Part shown: positions 38,485 to 47,666 of the stretch, piece by piece | Layout of the letters: each line of letters starts with the position of its first letter | Numbering within the stretch: the first letter of the stretch is position 1 | Assembly (NCBI RefSeq): GCF_041320605.1 | Contig: NZ_CP166679.1 | Coordinates: forward strand, 2,108,001 to 2,172,000 | Source of the DNA: Arenibacter antarcticus | Lineage (GTDB): Bacteria; Bacteroidota; Bacteroidia; Flavobacteriales; Flavobacteriaceae | DNA length: 64,000 bases | Reading direction: 5' to 3' | Translations under genes and position numbers: made by a program | Notes under the pieces: generated by a model | The model's input: only the letters and a program-made list of their open reading frames with translations | What the model was told of the DNA's origin: nothing | Databases searched by the model: none

Positions 38485-39003
38485 TTACCAGTCTGCCAAT
38501 GATTTATTAAAAATGTCTTGGGTAATGCGCTCAAAAATCACTTGATGAGCCTCATCCTTTACCGAAGAAAATTGAGAATTTGCTGGGTAATCGTAAAAGA
38601 ATGAAAATCGCTGTTCAAAATCTACATCCTTTTTAGTGTTGTTAAAGAACCTTACATTCACTCCAATGCTCAATCTGTTTTGGGCGGCCGTTTGCTGTGC
38701 AGTGGCAGACATGGGAGAGATGCGGTATTCCACAATTTCGCCCTCGTATAATAAATCCCCGTTGGAGCTGACCAAGTTTAGGCTAGTCTGGTTAAGTATT
38801 AGGTCTTGCAAGGCCAAGGTGAAATCCCTATCCATCCCTGGTTCAAATGTAGATCCGGGATTTTGAGAGGCATAATTTTGGAAATATGGCACCTGAAAGG
38901 TCTTTGCTGACCCTACATCACCACCGGTAAAGTTGTATATCCCGCAACCTGAGATAGTGGTTGCTATAATAAGTATAATAAGAATATGTTTACTCCTGAT
39001 CAT
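38485..39003 (-). CDS. LptE family LPS-assembly lipoprotein
   Basis: 172 residues with a lipoprotein signal ending at Cys20 (TISGCGIYNF). The GIYNFTGG start, VPYFQN block and the alternating beta pattern match the Bacteroidota LptE family. LptE plugs the LptD barrel and helps place LPS in the outer leaflet; lptD is not in the window. Sits between the sigma-54 activator and the TPR protein. Confidence 0.87.
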   Translation of the reverse strand: MIRSKHILIILIIATTISGCGIYNFTGGDVGSAKTFQVPYFQNYASQNPGSTFEPGMDRDFTLALQDLILNQTSLNLVSSNGDLLYEGEIVEYRISPMSATAQQTAAQNRLSIGVNVRFFNNTKKDVDFEQRFSFFYDYPANSQFSSVKDEAHQVIFERITQDIFNKSLADW

Positions 39004-39029
39004 TGTTTTTAAATTTTCTTAGCCTACTG

Positions 39030-40301
39030 CTAAAGATCGTACTGTTTAATTTTACGATATAAGGTGCGTTCCGAGATTCCCAATTCTGCGGAGGCAGCTT
39101 TTCTTTTCCCCTTATTTCTCTCCAAAGATTTTTTAATGAGTTCAATTTCCTTGTCCTGTAAAGATAGGGTTTCTTCCTCTTCTATTTCTTCCGCAAAATA
39201 ATACTTGTCCTCTGTGGTCGTCGTATTTTTGGGTTTTTCTGCATAAGATTCTGGCAGCTCCAATATTTTGGAGGCCATTTCTTCCTCTTCCTCGGTATAG
39301 ATTTCTTCTTCCTTTCCGTATATCTTACGGATCAAATTTTCATTTTCCTCCTGAACCTTTTCAGTATCGTTATGCTTAAGAAGTTCCAAGGTCAGTTTTT
39401 TTAGGTCATTGAGATCCCCCTTCATATCAAATAATACTTTGTAGAGTATCTCCCTTTCATTGCTAAAATCGCCTTTCTTTTTTTCCTTGTCCACCACTGC
39501 TGGCAGGCTGGTGTTGCTTGAATTTGGCAGATAGCTATCTAGGGAGGCAAGGGTGATATTTCTGCTTGACTCCAATACCGAAATTTGTTCGGCAATATTT
39601 CTCAATTGTCGGATGTTGCCTGGCCAACGGTATTTTAATAGCAATTGTACCGCATCATCTTCCAGCCTAATAGTAGGCATTTTATATTTTTGACCAAAAT
39701 CGGAGGCGAATTTGCGGAACAATAAATGAATGTCGTCTTTTCGCTCCCTTAGTGGGGGGATATTAATTTCAACGGTACTTAATCGATAATAGAGGTCTTC
39801 CCGGAATTTTTCTTTTTTAATTGCCTCGAACATATTGATATTGGTCGCGGCAACTATTCTTGCGTCCGTTTTTTGTACCTGAGAGGAGCCCACTTTTAAG
39901 AATTCCCCATTTTCCAATACCCTTAGCAATCGGACTTGTGTAGTTAACGGCAGTTCACCCACTTCATCCAAAAAAATGGTGCCGCCATCGGCCACTTCAA
40001 AATAACCGCTCCTGTTAGATGTAGCACCCGTAAAAGCTCCCTTTTCATGTCCAAAAAGCTCACTGTCTATAGTGCCTTCTGGAATGGCACCACAGTTTAC
40101 CGCTATATATTTAGCGTGTTTTCTATGGGAAAGGGAATGAATTATCTTAGGAATAGCCTCTTTTCCCACTCCGCTTTCCCCAGTTACCAATACTGAAATA
40201 TCGGTCGGGGCAACTTGAATAGCTTTTTCTATGGCGCGATTTAGTTTAACATCGTTGCCAATAATTTCAAATCGTTGTTTGGTCGATTGGATCGATTCCA
40301 T
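39030..40301 (-). CDS. Sigma-54-dependent transcriptional activator without receiver domain
   Basis: 423 residues. The AAA+ domain starts almost at once: Walker A GESGVGKE (41-48), the sigma-54 contact loop GAFTGA (88-93), and Walker B GGTIFLDEVGE (106-116). The middle-to-late region (about 265-375) is acidic (EEEIYTEEEEEM), and a Fis-type HTH closes the protein (AASAELGISERTLYRK). There is no receiver, GAF or PAS input domain, so regulation must come from binding partners or expression level. It follows miaB by 4 bp. The nearby groES promoter is a candidate target, by inference only. Confidence 0.94.
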   Translation of the reverse strand: MESIQSTKQRFEIIGNDVKLNRAIEKAIQVAPTDISVLVTGESGVGKEAIPKIIHSLSHRKHAKYIAVNCGAIPEGTIDSELFGHEKGAFTGATSNRSGYFEVADGGTIFLDEVGELPLTTQVRLLRVLENGEFLKVGSSQVQKTDARIVAATNINMFEAIKKEKFREDLYYRLSTVEINIPPLRERKDDIHLLFRKFASDFGQKYKMPTIRLEDDAVQLLLKYRWPGNIRQLRNIAEQISVLESSRNITLASLDSYLPNSSNTSLPAVVDKEKKKGDFSNEREILYKVLFDMKGDLNDLKKLTLELLKHNDTEKVQEENENLIRKIYGKEEEIYTEEEEEMASKILELPESYAEKPKNTTTTEDKYYFAEEIEEEETLSLQDKEIELIKKSLERNKGKRKAASAELGISERTLYRKIKQYDL

Positions 40302-40305
40302 ATTT

Positions 40306-41751
40306 TTAATTATTATGAGAATAACCTACAGGTACACCCAATAGTGTTCCCGAGGTGCAATCCGTGATTTTAACATTTACAAAATCTCCAATTTTATAAT
40401 TTTCCTTGGGGAAAACTACGACAGAACTTTGGGAATTCCTTCCCATCCAATCTTGCTCCGATTTCTTGGAGTTTCCTTCTATCAGTACTTCTACAGTCTT
40501 TCCAATCTTTTGCTTACTTCTGTAATGACCGTGTTCGCGCTGTAAGGCAATGATTTCTGCAAGTCTTCGTTTTTTAGTTTCTTCGGGTACATCGTCTACC
40601 AAATTTTTTGCCGCGGCGGTTCCCGGTCTTTCAGAATACGAGTACATATAGCCAAATTCGTATTTGATCTCTCTCATTAACGATAGGGTGTCCTGATGGT
40701 CCTCTTCGGTCTCTGTTGGGAAGCCAGATATCATATCTTGGGATATGGAGCAATCCGGTATAATCTCCAAGATATTTTTCACCAATTCCAAATATTCCTC
40801 ACGGGTATGCAACCTGTTCATCTCCCTAAGGATTCGGTTACTGCCGCTTTGGACGGGAAGGTGTATGTAGTTACAGACATTCTCGTATTTTGCAACCACT
40901 TTAACTACCTCTAAGGTCATGTCCTGAGGGTTGGAAGTAGAGAAGCGGATCCGTAATTTTGGATGTGCCTGTGCTGTCATTTCCAAGAGATTGGCAAAAT
41001 TAACAGCGGTGGCCTTTTGCATTTCCGAGGCTTTCTTAAAATCTTTCTTTAATCCGCCTCCGTACCACAGGTAGCTATCCACATTTTGTCCTAGTAAGGT
41101 TACTTCCTTATAGCCCTTGCTGACAAGGTCTCCTACCTCTTCCAAGATAGATTGTGGGTCCCTACTTCTCTCCCTGCCTCTAGTGAAGGGGACCACACAG
41201 AAAGTACACATATTGTCGCACCCACGGGTTATGGATACAAAAGCGGTCACTCCATTGGTGTTTAGGCGGACCGGAGAAATATCACCATAGGTTTCTTCTT
41301 TGGATAGGAGTACGTTCACGGCATCGCGGCCGCTATCTACCTCCCTTATTAAGTTGGGAAGGTCTTTGTAGGCATCTGGGCCTACAACCATATCTACTAT
41401 TTTTTCCTCTTCCAGTAATTTAGCTTTTAATCTTTCTGCCATACAACCTAAAACTCCCACTTTCATGTGGGGACGGAGGCGTTTAACGGCATTGAATTTC
41501 TCCAAACGCTTGCGGATGGTAAGCTCTGCCTTTTCCCTAATGGAACACGTGTTTACAAGAACTAAATCTGCATCCTCTAATTCTTGGGTGGTGCTAAATC
41601 CTTCTTTAGATAATATGGAAGCCACTATCTCACTGTCCGAAAAATTCATAGCACAGCCATAGCTCTCTATATATAATTTTCGGGAACTATTTTCCTTTAC
41701 TTTTAACGATAAAGCTGTTCCTTGTGCGGACTCATCTATTGTCTTTTCCAT
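40306..41751 (-). CDS. miaB: tRNA-2-methylthio-N6-dimethylallyladenosine synthase
   Basis: 481 residues. The N-terminal UPF0004 domain has Cys33, Cys69 and Cys103 for one 4Fe-4S cluster, the radical-SAM motif is Cys178-x3-Cys182-x2-Cys185 ([10 protein letters not shown]), and a TRAM domain closes the protein. It adds a methylthio group to i6A37 in tRNAs reading UNN codons. First gene of the operon that runs through the activator, lptE and secG. Confidence 0.96.
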   Translation of the reverse strand: MEKTIDESAQGTALSLKVKENSSRKLYIESYGCAMNFSDSEIVASILSKEGFSTTQELEDADLVLVNTCSIREKAELTIRKRLEKFNAVKRLRPHMKVGVLGCMAERLKAKLLEEEKIVDMVVGPDAYKDLPNLIREVDSGRDAVNVLLSKEETYGDISPVRLNTNGVTAFVSITRGCDNMCTFCVVPFTRGRERSRDPQSILEEVGDLVSKGYKEVTLLGQNVDSYLWYGGGLKKDFKKASEMQKATAVNFANLLEMTAQAHPKLRIRFSTSNPQDMTLEVVKVVAKYENVCNYIHLPVQSGSNRILREMNRLHTREEYLELVKNILEIIPDCSISQDMISGFPTETEEDHQDTLSLMREIKYEFGYMYSYSERPGTAAAKNLVDDVPEETKKRRLAEIIALQREHGHYRSKQKIGKTVEVLIEGNSKKSEQDWMGRNSQSSVVVFPKENYKIGDFVNVKITDCTSGTLLGVPVGYSHNN

Positions 41752-42115
41752 TTTATGGTAAATTTGCTATCAGCATTTATGGTTTGCAAATATAGTGTTA
41801 TATAGAAATATATGACATATTGACAGTTAAAAATTAACTAAAATACGATGCGACTTTTATGGAACAATGGAATTTGAAAACTACGGATATTTTGTTTTAA
41901 AGGAGTTGGGATTAAAGAGTGGTTTTAAGTTGTCAGTAGTGGGTAAACTTATTAGATTGTAAACGCAACTTTATTCAAGTATTGGTATCTGTCTATAAAC
42001 GTGTAGTCTAGCGAAACCTTTACCTGTGAAATGAACATGACCGAATAGTTGTCGCGAATACAAATGAAGATATGTGACTTACATAGGACCGTTAAAAATC
42101 AATAAATATCTACAT
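41752..42115. other. Divergent intergenic region miaB / LVIVD lipoprotein
   Basis: About 364 AT-rich bases with no credible gene on either strand. It holds the miaB -7 box (41787-41794). I see no strong hairpin, repeat or promoter box for the rightward gene. Confidence 0.6.
41787..41794 (-). promoter_or_regulatory. -7 box upstream of miaB
   Basis: TATATTTG on the minus strand, exact TAnnTTTG, about 35 bases before the miaB ATG. Confidence 0.45.
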
Positions 42116-43363
42116 ATGAAAAATATTTTAGTATTAATTGTTGTCTCGGTCATGCTGGGTCTTGTCTCCTGCGATGATACAGACGATCGCCAATACGCAG
42201 AGTACTTGGTGGCCAAACCTATCAAGATGAGTAAATCCGAGTTTAAGCAGGATGTCTCCATAGTGGCGCCCATCCCCATGGAGAAATCGGGAAAAATATA
42301 CGTCTATGGGGATTATATTTTTGTGAATGATCAATTTAAAGGAGTGCATGTGGTGGACAATAGCAATCCTAAGGCGCCAAAAAAGATTGCATTTATAAAA
42401 ATACCTAGGAACGTGGATATCTCCATTAAGGATAATTTTCTTTATGCTGATAGTATTACGGATCTGTTGGTGTTGGATATTACAGATATACAACATATTA
42501 AAATGGTGATCAGATTGGAGAATGTATTGCGAGACAATGTGGTCTTTCCTTTGGGGGTCGATATCTTTGAATGGGAGGGAATAGATTATAATGCTGAAAT
42601 TGTAGTGGGTTGGGAAACCGTAACAGAAAGAAGGCTTATAGAGGAGGTTGATCAGCGCTTTTCTCTGGAATTCGACTTTGCACTTGCCAATGCTACCAAG
42701 TCACAATCTAATACTGGTCAGGGAGGATCCCTAGCCAGGTTTAAAATAGTAAACGATTATTTGTACGCCGTAGACAATCATTCTATTAACGTGTTTAATA
42801 TTCAGGATCTTGCTAATCCCAAAGATTTGGAAGATGTTTATGCCGGTTTTGATATAGAGACCATTTTTAATAGAGGCGATCAGCTCTTCTTGGGTAGTAT
42901 GCGGGGGATGTATATATATGATATCTCCACCCCGGCCGTGCCTACCTTTGTTTCTGAATTTCAGCATGGGACCGCCTGTGACCCCGTTGTAGTAGACGGA
43001 GATTACGCCTTTGTTACCCTAAGGGGCGGAAATTTTTGTGGGGCCACGGAAAGCGGACTTTTTGTTGTTGATATTTCCGATATAACATCACCAACCCTAT
43101 TAAAAACCTACCCAATGGACAGTCCGTATGGGCTTGGGGTGAAGGATGAAATGATATTTGTGTGTGATGGGACCTCCGGCCTCAAGGTGTACGATAAGAC
43201 CGATGTAGAAAATTTAGTATTAATAAATCACTTTAAGGATATAAATACTTTAGATGTAATTCCCTTAAAAGATCATCTTTTAATGGTCGGTGATGGGGTC
43301 ATTTATCAGTATTTATACTTGGAAGGTGATATAGAGTTATTGAGTATTTTAAAATTAAGCTAA
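42116..43363 (+). CDS. LVIVD-repeat beta-propeller lipoprotein
   Basis: 415 residues from the ATG at 42116, chosen because it begins a lipoprotein signal ending at Cys19 (GLVSCDD); an open frame upstream to 42074 adds nothing recognisable. The body holds repeated units of the LVIVD type (GVHVVDNSNPKAPKKIAFI, LLVLDITDI, MYIYDISTPAVPTFVSEF, LFVVDISDITSPTLLKTY, LKVYDKTD), expected to fold as a beta-propeller. It is probably surface or periplasmic; ligand unknown. It is followed 5 bp later by a small Cys-rich lipoprotein. Confidence 0.88.
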   Translation: MKNILVLIVVSVMLGLVSCDDTDDRQYAEYLVAKPIKMSKSEFKQDVSIVAPIPMEKSGKIYVYGDYIFVNDQFKGVHVVDNSNPKAPKKIAFIKIPRNVDISIKDNFLYADSITDLLVLDITDIQHIKMVIRLENVLRDNVVFPLGVDIFEWEGIDYNAEIVVGWETVTERRLIEEVDQRFSLEFDFALANATKSQSNTGQGGSLARFKIVNDYLYAVDNHSINVFNIQDLANPKDLEDVYAGFDIETIFNRGDQLFLGSMRGMYIYDISTPAVPTFVSEFQHGTACDPVVVDGDYAFVTLRGGNFCGATESGLFVVDISDITSPTLLKTYPMDSPYGLGVKDEMIFVCDGTSGLKVYDKTDVENLVLINHFKDINTLDVIPLKDHLLMVGDGVIYQYLYLEGDIELLSILKLS

Positions 43364-43368
43364 TATAT

Positions 43369-43779
43369 ATGGTGTGCTTTCTTGCCTTTAGAAATGTTTT
43401 TATTTTGGGGTTCTTTTTTTTCTCGATGCCGTCCTGTTCAAATGATGATAGTAAGCCATTTGATGAAACGGAGTTGAAAAGCCTGTACAAGGAAATACAG
43501 AAAATGGCCGACAGCCAAACTTGTGAAGACAGTGATTTTTGGAGTTTTACGGCCTTTGGGTCGAAACCTTGTGGGGGGCCTAATTCTTATATCGCCTATT
43601 CTACCAAAATAGATGTAACTCTTTTTCTCGCTAAAGTAGAGCAGTACAATAGTGGTGTGGCGGACTATAATAGACGGAATGGTATTATATCTGACTGTGC
43701 CATGGTAGCAAAGCCTACCGGACTTATTTGCAAGGAGGGTAAACCAGTATTTACCTATTCGGGGAACGCCAATTATTGA
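43369..43779 (+). CDS. Small cysteine-containing lipoprotein of unknown function
   Basis: 136 residues. A lipoprotein signal ends at Cys23 (FSMPSCSND). The mature part has four further cysteines in conserved-looking blocks: TCEDSDFWSFTAFGSKPCGGP, IISDCAMVAKP and GLICKEGKP. This resembles an unnamed Bacteroidota family of short lipoproteins with a CGGP motif; no function is known to me. It starts 5 bp after the LVIVD protein gene, so the two are likely co-transcribed. Confidence 0.8.
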   Translation: MVCFLAFRNVFILGFFFFSMPSCSNDDSKPFDETELKSLYKEIQKMADSQTCEDSDFWSFTAFGSKPCGGPNSYIAYSTKIDVTLFLAKVEQYNSGVADYNRRNGIISDCAMVAKPTGLICKEGKPVFTYSGNANY

Positions 43780-43875
43780 AAATTTTATAAGACATCCCCA
43801 ATAAAATCACCTGTTTTTGCCGGATGTTATTTTCGTCATATATGGTTGGGATGGCATCAAATTAAAAAAATCAAT

Positions 43876-43883
43876 TACTTTTG
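43876..43883 (+). promoter_or_regulatory. -7 box upstream of topA
   Basis: TACTTTTG, exact TAnnTTTG, ending 19 bases before the topA ATG at 43903. Confidence 0.5.
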
Positions 43884-43902
43884 CTTCACCAAAAACGAGT
43901 TA

Positions 43903-46392
43903 ATGGCAAAGAATTTAGTGATTGTAGAGTCCCCTGCTAAGGCAAAGACTATTGAGAAATTTTTAGGAAAGGAATTTAAGGTAGCCTCCAGTTTTGGGCA
44001 TATTGCCGATTTACCTTCCAATGAATTGGGTGTGGATGTAGATAATGGTTTTGCTCCGAAGTATATTGTGGATACTGATAAAAAGGCGCTGGTTAAAAAA
44101 CTAAAGGATTTAGCTAATAAAGCGGAAACCATTTGGTTGGCAAGTGATGAAGACCGAGAGGGTGAGGCCATTTCTTGGCATTTGGCAGAGGAGCTAAAGT
44201 TGGATAAGGATAAAACAAAACGAATCGTTTTTAACTCCATTACCAAGTCGGCCATCCAGAAAGCCATTGAGAATCCAAGGGAAATTAATTACAATTTAGT
44301 CAATGCACAGCAAGCAAGACGGGTTTTGGACCGTTTGGTGGGGTACGAACTATCCCCAGTATTGTGGAAAAAAATAAAACCAGGCCTCTCTGCAGGTAGG
44401 GTACAATCGGTTGCCGTAAGATTAATCGTGGAAAGGGAAAGGGATATAGAATCTTTTGTCCCTGAAGCGGCATTTAGGATATCGGCAGAATTTAAGACCC
44501 ATGATGGCAGTATATTTACCGCCAAATTAAATAAGACATATTCCAGTGAGCAAGCTGCGGAAAATTTCTTAAAACAGAATATAGGGGCCAATTTTTCAGT
44601 GGCCAGTTTGGATAAAAAACCTGCAAAAAAATCTCCAGCAGCCCCGTTTACTACTTCTACTCTACAACAGGAGGCTTCGCGGAAATTGTATTTTTCGGTC
44701 TCTAGGACTATGCAAGTGGCACAGCGTTTATACGAAGCTGGGTTAATCACCTATATGAGGACCGATAGTGTTAACCTATCCACAGAAGCGATAGATGCCG
44801 CCAAGGATGCCATAATAAGTAATTACGGAGAGGAATACAGCAAGGTCAGGAATTTTAAAGGCAAGTCCAAAGGCGCACAAGAAGCCCATGAGGCCATTCG
44901 ACCTACGGAAATGACCAATCAGTCACCTTCCCTAGAAAGAGATCAGGCCAAATTATACGAACTGATATGGAAACGTACCCTAGCATCCCAAATGAGCGAT
45001 GCACAATTGGAACGTACCAATGTAAAGATAAAAACCAATACCCATAAGGAAGAGTTTACAGCCAATGGAGAGGTTATCAAATTTGATGGTTTCTTAAAGG
45101 TTTACCTAGAGGGAACGGATGAAGAGGATATTTCAGAAGAACAAGAGGGGATGCTTCCAGCTATGAAGGAAGGGGAGCAATTGGAAAACAGATACATAAC
45201 TGCTACTGAACGCTTTAGTAGGGCGCCATACCGATTTACAGAGGCATCCTTAGTAAAGAAATTGGAGGAATTAGGGATAGGGAGACCTTCTACCTATGCA
45301 CCTACCATCTCTACCATACAAAATAGGGGCTATGTAGATAAAGGTAGTATAGAAGGAGCAGAGCGGAAATACGTGCAACTGCTGTTTAAGTCTGATGAGA
45401 TTGGAACCAAGCAATTGTCTGAAAATGTAGGGTCGGATAAAGGGAAGATGGTGCCCACTGATATTGGGGTGATCGTAACGGATTTTCTGGTCAGTCATTT
45501 CGAATCTATTTTGGACTATCACTTTACCGCCAAGGTGGAGGAAGAATTTGATCTTATTGCTTCAGGTGAGGAAGATTGGCAAAAGGTGATGAAGAATTTT
45601 TACAGCGATTTTCATCCAAAAGTATTGCACGTGGAAGAAAATGCTGATAGGGCAAGTGGAGAGCGTATTTTGGGTACAGATCCCAAAACAGGAAGACAGG
45701 TGTCCGTTAGGCTGGGCCGATTTGGGCCTATGGTGCAAGTTGGGACCGTTGACGATGAGGAGAAACCCTTGTTTGCAAGTTTACTGCCAGATCAATCCCT
45801 AAATAGTATCAGTTATGAAGAGGCTATGGACCTGTTTAAATTGCCAAGAAAGTTGGGAGTTTTTGAAGGGGAAGAAGTAGAGGCTAATGCAGGGAGATTT
45901 GGCCCGTACATTAAATTCGGAAAAAAATTCATTTCTATGGGCAAGGATGAAAATCCCATGGAAATAGATATGGACAGGGCTGTAGAACTTATTGAGGAAA
46001 AGCAGAGAGCAGATGCCCCTATCGCCATGTATGAGGATAAAGAAGTTACCAAAGGAGTCGGAAGGTTTGGCCCGTTTATTAAATGGGACGGGATGTTTAT
46101 CAATATAATCAAGAAATATGATTACGATAGCCTTAGCGAAACCGATATTGGGGAAATAATAGAGGCCAAAAAACAGAAGGAAATAGATAAATTAATACAG
46201 GAATGGCCAGAAGAAGGTATCCGTATTGAAAAAGCTAGATGGGGGAGGCATAACATATTAAAGGGCAAGATAAAAGTTGAGGTTTCCAAAGATGTGGACG
46301 CTACCAAGATCACTTTGGAGCAAGCGAAAGAGTTGATCGACAAAAAAACACCCAAGAAAAAAACAAAGACCAAACCAAAGGCTAAAAAATAA
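43903..46392 (+). CDS. topA: DNA topoisomerase I
   Basis: 829 residues from the ATG at 43903, which starts the invariant NLVIVESPAKAKTIEKFLG block; 19 extra upstream codons are unsupported. Toprim domain (about 1-115; ASDEDREGEAISWHL), topoisomerase IA core with active-site Tyr284 (TYMRTDS), and four C-terminal repeats (GRFGPMVQVG, GRFGPYIKFG, GRFGPFIKWD, ARWGRHNILKG) in place of zinc fingers, then a Lys-rich tail. It relaxes negative supercoils. The next gene starts two bases after its stop. Confidence 0.96.
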   Translation: MAKNLVIVESPAKAKTIEKFLGKEFKVASSFGHIADLPSNELGVDVDNGFAPKYIVDTDKKALVKKLKDLANKAETIWLASDEDREGEAISWHLAEELKLDKDKTKRIVFNSITKSAIQKAIENPREINYNLVNAQQARRVLDRLVGYELSPVLWKKIKPGLSAGRVQSVAVRLIVERERDIESFVPEAAFRISAEFKTHDGSIFTAKLNKTYSSEQAAENFLKQNIGANFSVASLDKKPAKKSPAAPFTTSTLQQEASRKLYFSVSRTMQVAQRLYEAGLITYMRTDSVNLSTEAIDAAKDAIISNYGEEYSKVRNFKGKSKGAQEAHEAIRPTEMTNQSPSLERDQAKLYELIWKRTLASQMSDAQLERTNVKIKTNTHKEEFTANGEVIKFDGFLKVYLEGTDEEDISEEQEGMLPAMKEGEQLENRYITATERFSRAPYRFTEASLVKKLEELGIGRPSTYAPTISTIQNRGYVDKGSIEGAERKYVQLLFKSDEIGTKQLSENVGSDKGKMVPTDIGVIVTDFLVSHFESILDYHFTAKVEEEFDLIASGEEDWQKVMKNFYSDFHPKVLHVEENADRASGERILGTDPKTGRQVSVRLGRFGPMVQVGTVDDEEKPLFASLLPDQSLNSISYEEAMDLFKLPRKLGVFEGEEVEANAGRFGPYIKFGKKFISMGKDENPMEIDMDRAVELIEEKQRADAPIAMYEDKEVTKGVGRFGPFIKWDGMFINIIKKYDYDSLSETDIGEIIEAKKQKEIDKLIQEWPEEGIRIEKARWGRHNILKGKIKVEVSKDVDATKITLEQAKELIDKKTPKKKTKTKPKAKK

Positions 46393-46393
46393 T

Positions 46394-47551
46394 ATGGCAT
46401 TCGATTTTTTAATGCCCGTTAACGAACGGGTTATGGCCCATTGCGAATTATTACCTTCCCAGACATTGGGGAAACATATTCTGAAACATTCCCTAAGTCA
46501 TGGTCTTCCCGAATTAGCCAACGTTAATGTGGCGATTTTGGGAGTAAATGAAGCTAGGAATGCCTTTGAGGAGAAAACGGAACCTTTAGATCTTTCTGGA
46601 ATTAGGCTGCAGTTATATAGTCTAATGAAAGGGAATTGGAATACCACCATTGCCGATCTAGGGGATGTGGAGCCTGGTAATACCGTAGAGGATACTTATT
46701 TTGTAGTGAAAGGGGTAGTGGCCGAATTGATCACTAAGAATATAATTCCTATAGTTATAGGGGCCACCCAAGACATCACCTATCCAACTTATAGGGCTTT
46801 TGACGGACTTAAAAATATGGTCAATTTAGTGGCCATAGATAGTAGGTTCGATTTTGGATTGGATGAGGATTTTATTTCCTCCCACTCCTATATGAGCAAG
46901 ATCATAACCGACAAGCCCAATAATCTTTTTAATTTTTCAAATATAGGATACCAGAGCTATTTTAATTCCCAGGAAGAAATGGATCTCATGGAGCGTTTAT
47001 TTTTTGATTATTACAGGTTGGGTGAATTGATTTCCAACATTGCCTTGGCAGAACCGGTGCTGAGAAATGCGCATTTGGTTAGTCTAGACGCCCGTGCCAT
47101 ACGTGCGGGAGAAATGGGGTTGCCCAATAATTTTTCCCCCAATGGGTTTACCGGACGGGAAATATGCACTATAGCCAGATATGCTGGGATAAGCGATAAC
47201 ATATCCGTCTTTGGGATTTATGAATGTGAGAATAACAATCAATCCTTTCAGCTTATTTCACAGTTGATCTGGTATTTTATAGAGGGGCTTAATTTTAGGA
47301 TTCAGGAAACTCCAGATGGTAATAATAATGACTTCACGAAGTATACTGTTCCTACGGAAAACGAGTATCTCATCTTCTATAAAAGTCATCTTAGCGAAAG
47401 ATGGTGGGTAGAGGTCCCCTCAATTTTAACGGCACATACTAAAACAAATTCACCTGCGTTATTACCATGCACCGAATTGGATTATTTAGATGCGTGTGAT
47501 CAAAATATTCCTGAGAGGTGGTTTAAGGCCTATAAAAAAGGGTTTAATTAA
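46394..47551 (+). CDS. Arginase-fold (formimidoylglutamase-like) protein with altered metal site
   Basis: 385 residues, ureohydrolase (arginase/agmatinase) fold, usually annotated as formimidoylglutamase in flavobacteria. The three metal motifs are recognisable but degraded: GGDH reads GATQ (123-126, His replaced by Gln), DAHxD reads DSRFD (149-153, His replaced by Arg), and SxDxD reads SLDAR (230-234, second Asp replaced by Arg). Three of the six usual Mn ligands (Asp149, Asp153, Asp232) remain. Ordinary binuclear catalysis is therefore doubtful. The gene lies between topA (1-bp gap) and gldK (115 bp), a placement common in the family, hinting at a link to gliding/type IX secretion that is not proven. 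Confidence 0.88.
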   Translation: MAFDFLMPVNERVMAHCELLPSQTLGKHILKHSLSHGLPELANVNVAILGVNEARNAFEEKTEPLDLSGIRLQLYSLMKGNWNTTIADLGDVEPGNTVEDTYFVVKGVVAELITKNIIPIVIGATQDITYPTYRAFDGLKNMVNLVAIDSRFDFGLDEDFISSHSYMSKIITDKPNNLFNFSNIGYQSYFNSQEEMDLMERLFFDYYRLGELISNIALAEPVLRNAHLVSLDARAIRAGEMGLPNNFSPNGFTGREICTIARYAGISDNISVFGIYECENNNQSFQLISQLIWYFIEGLNFRIQETPDGNNNDFTKYTVPTENEYLIFYKSHLSERWWVEVPSILTAHTKTNSPALLPCTELDYLDACDQNIPERWFKAYKKGFN

Positions 47552-47666
47552 GTTGAAAAATTTTGGCGTATAATAAGGTTTTATACAATAAATTATTTAA
47601 AAAGCAGTTTTAGAGAATAATACTTGTGTTTGTATTTGTAATCATAATCGAAATTTAACCAAACGT

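Noticed and set aside
46394-47551. Simple call as functional formimidoylglutamase
   Set aside because: Three of six metal ligands are replaced, so the enzyme name is kept only as a family label.
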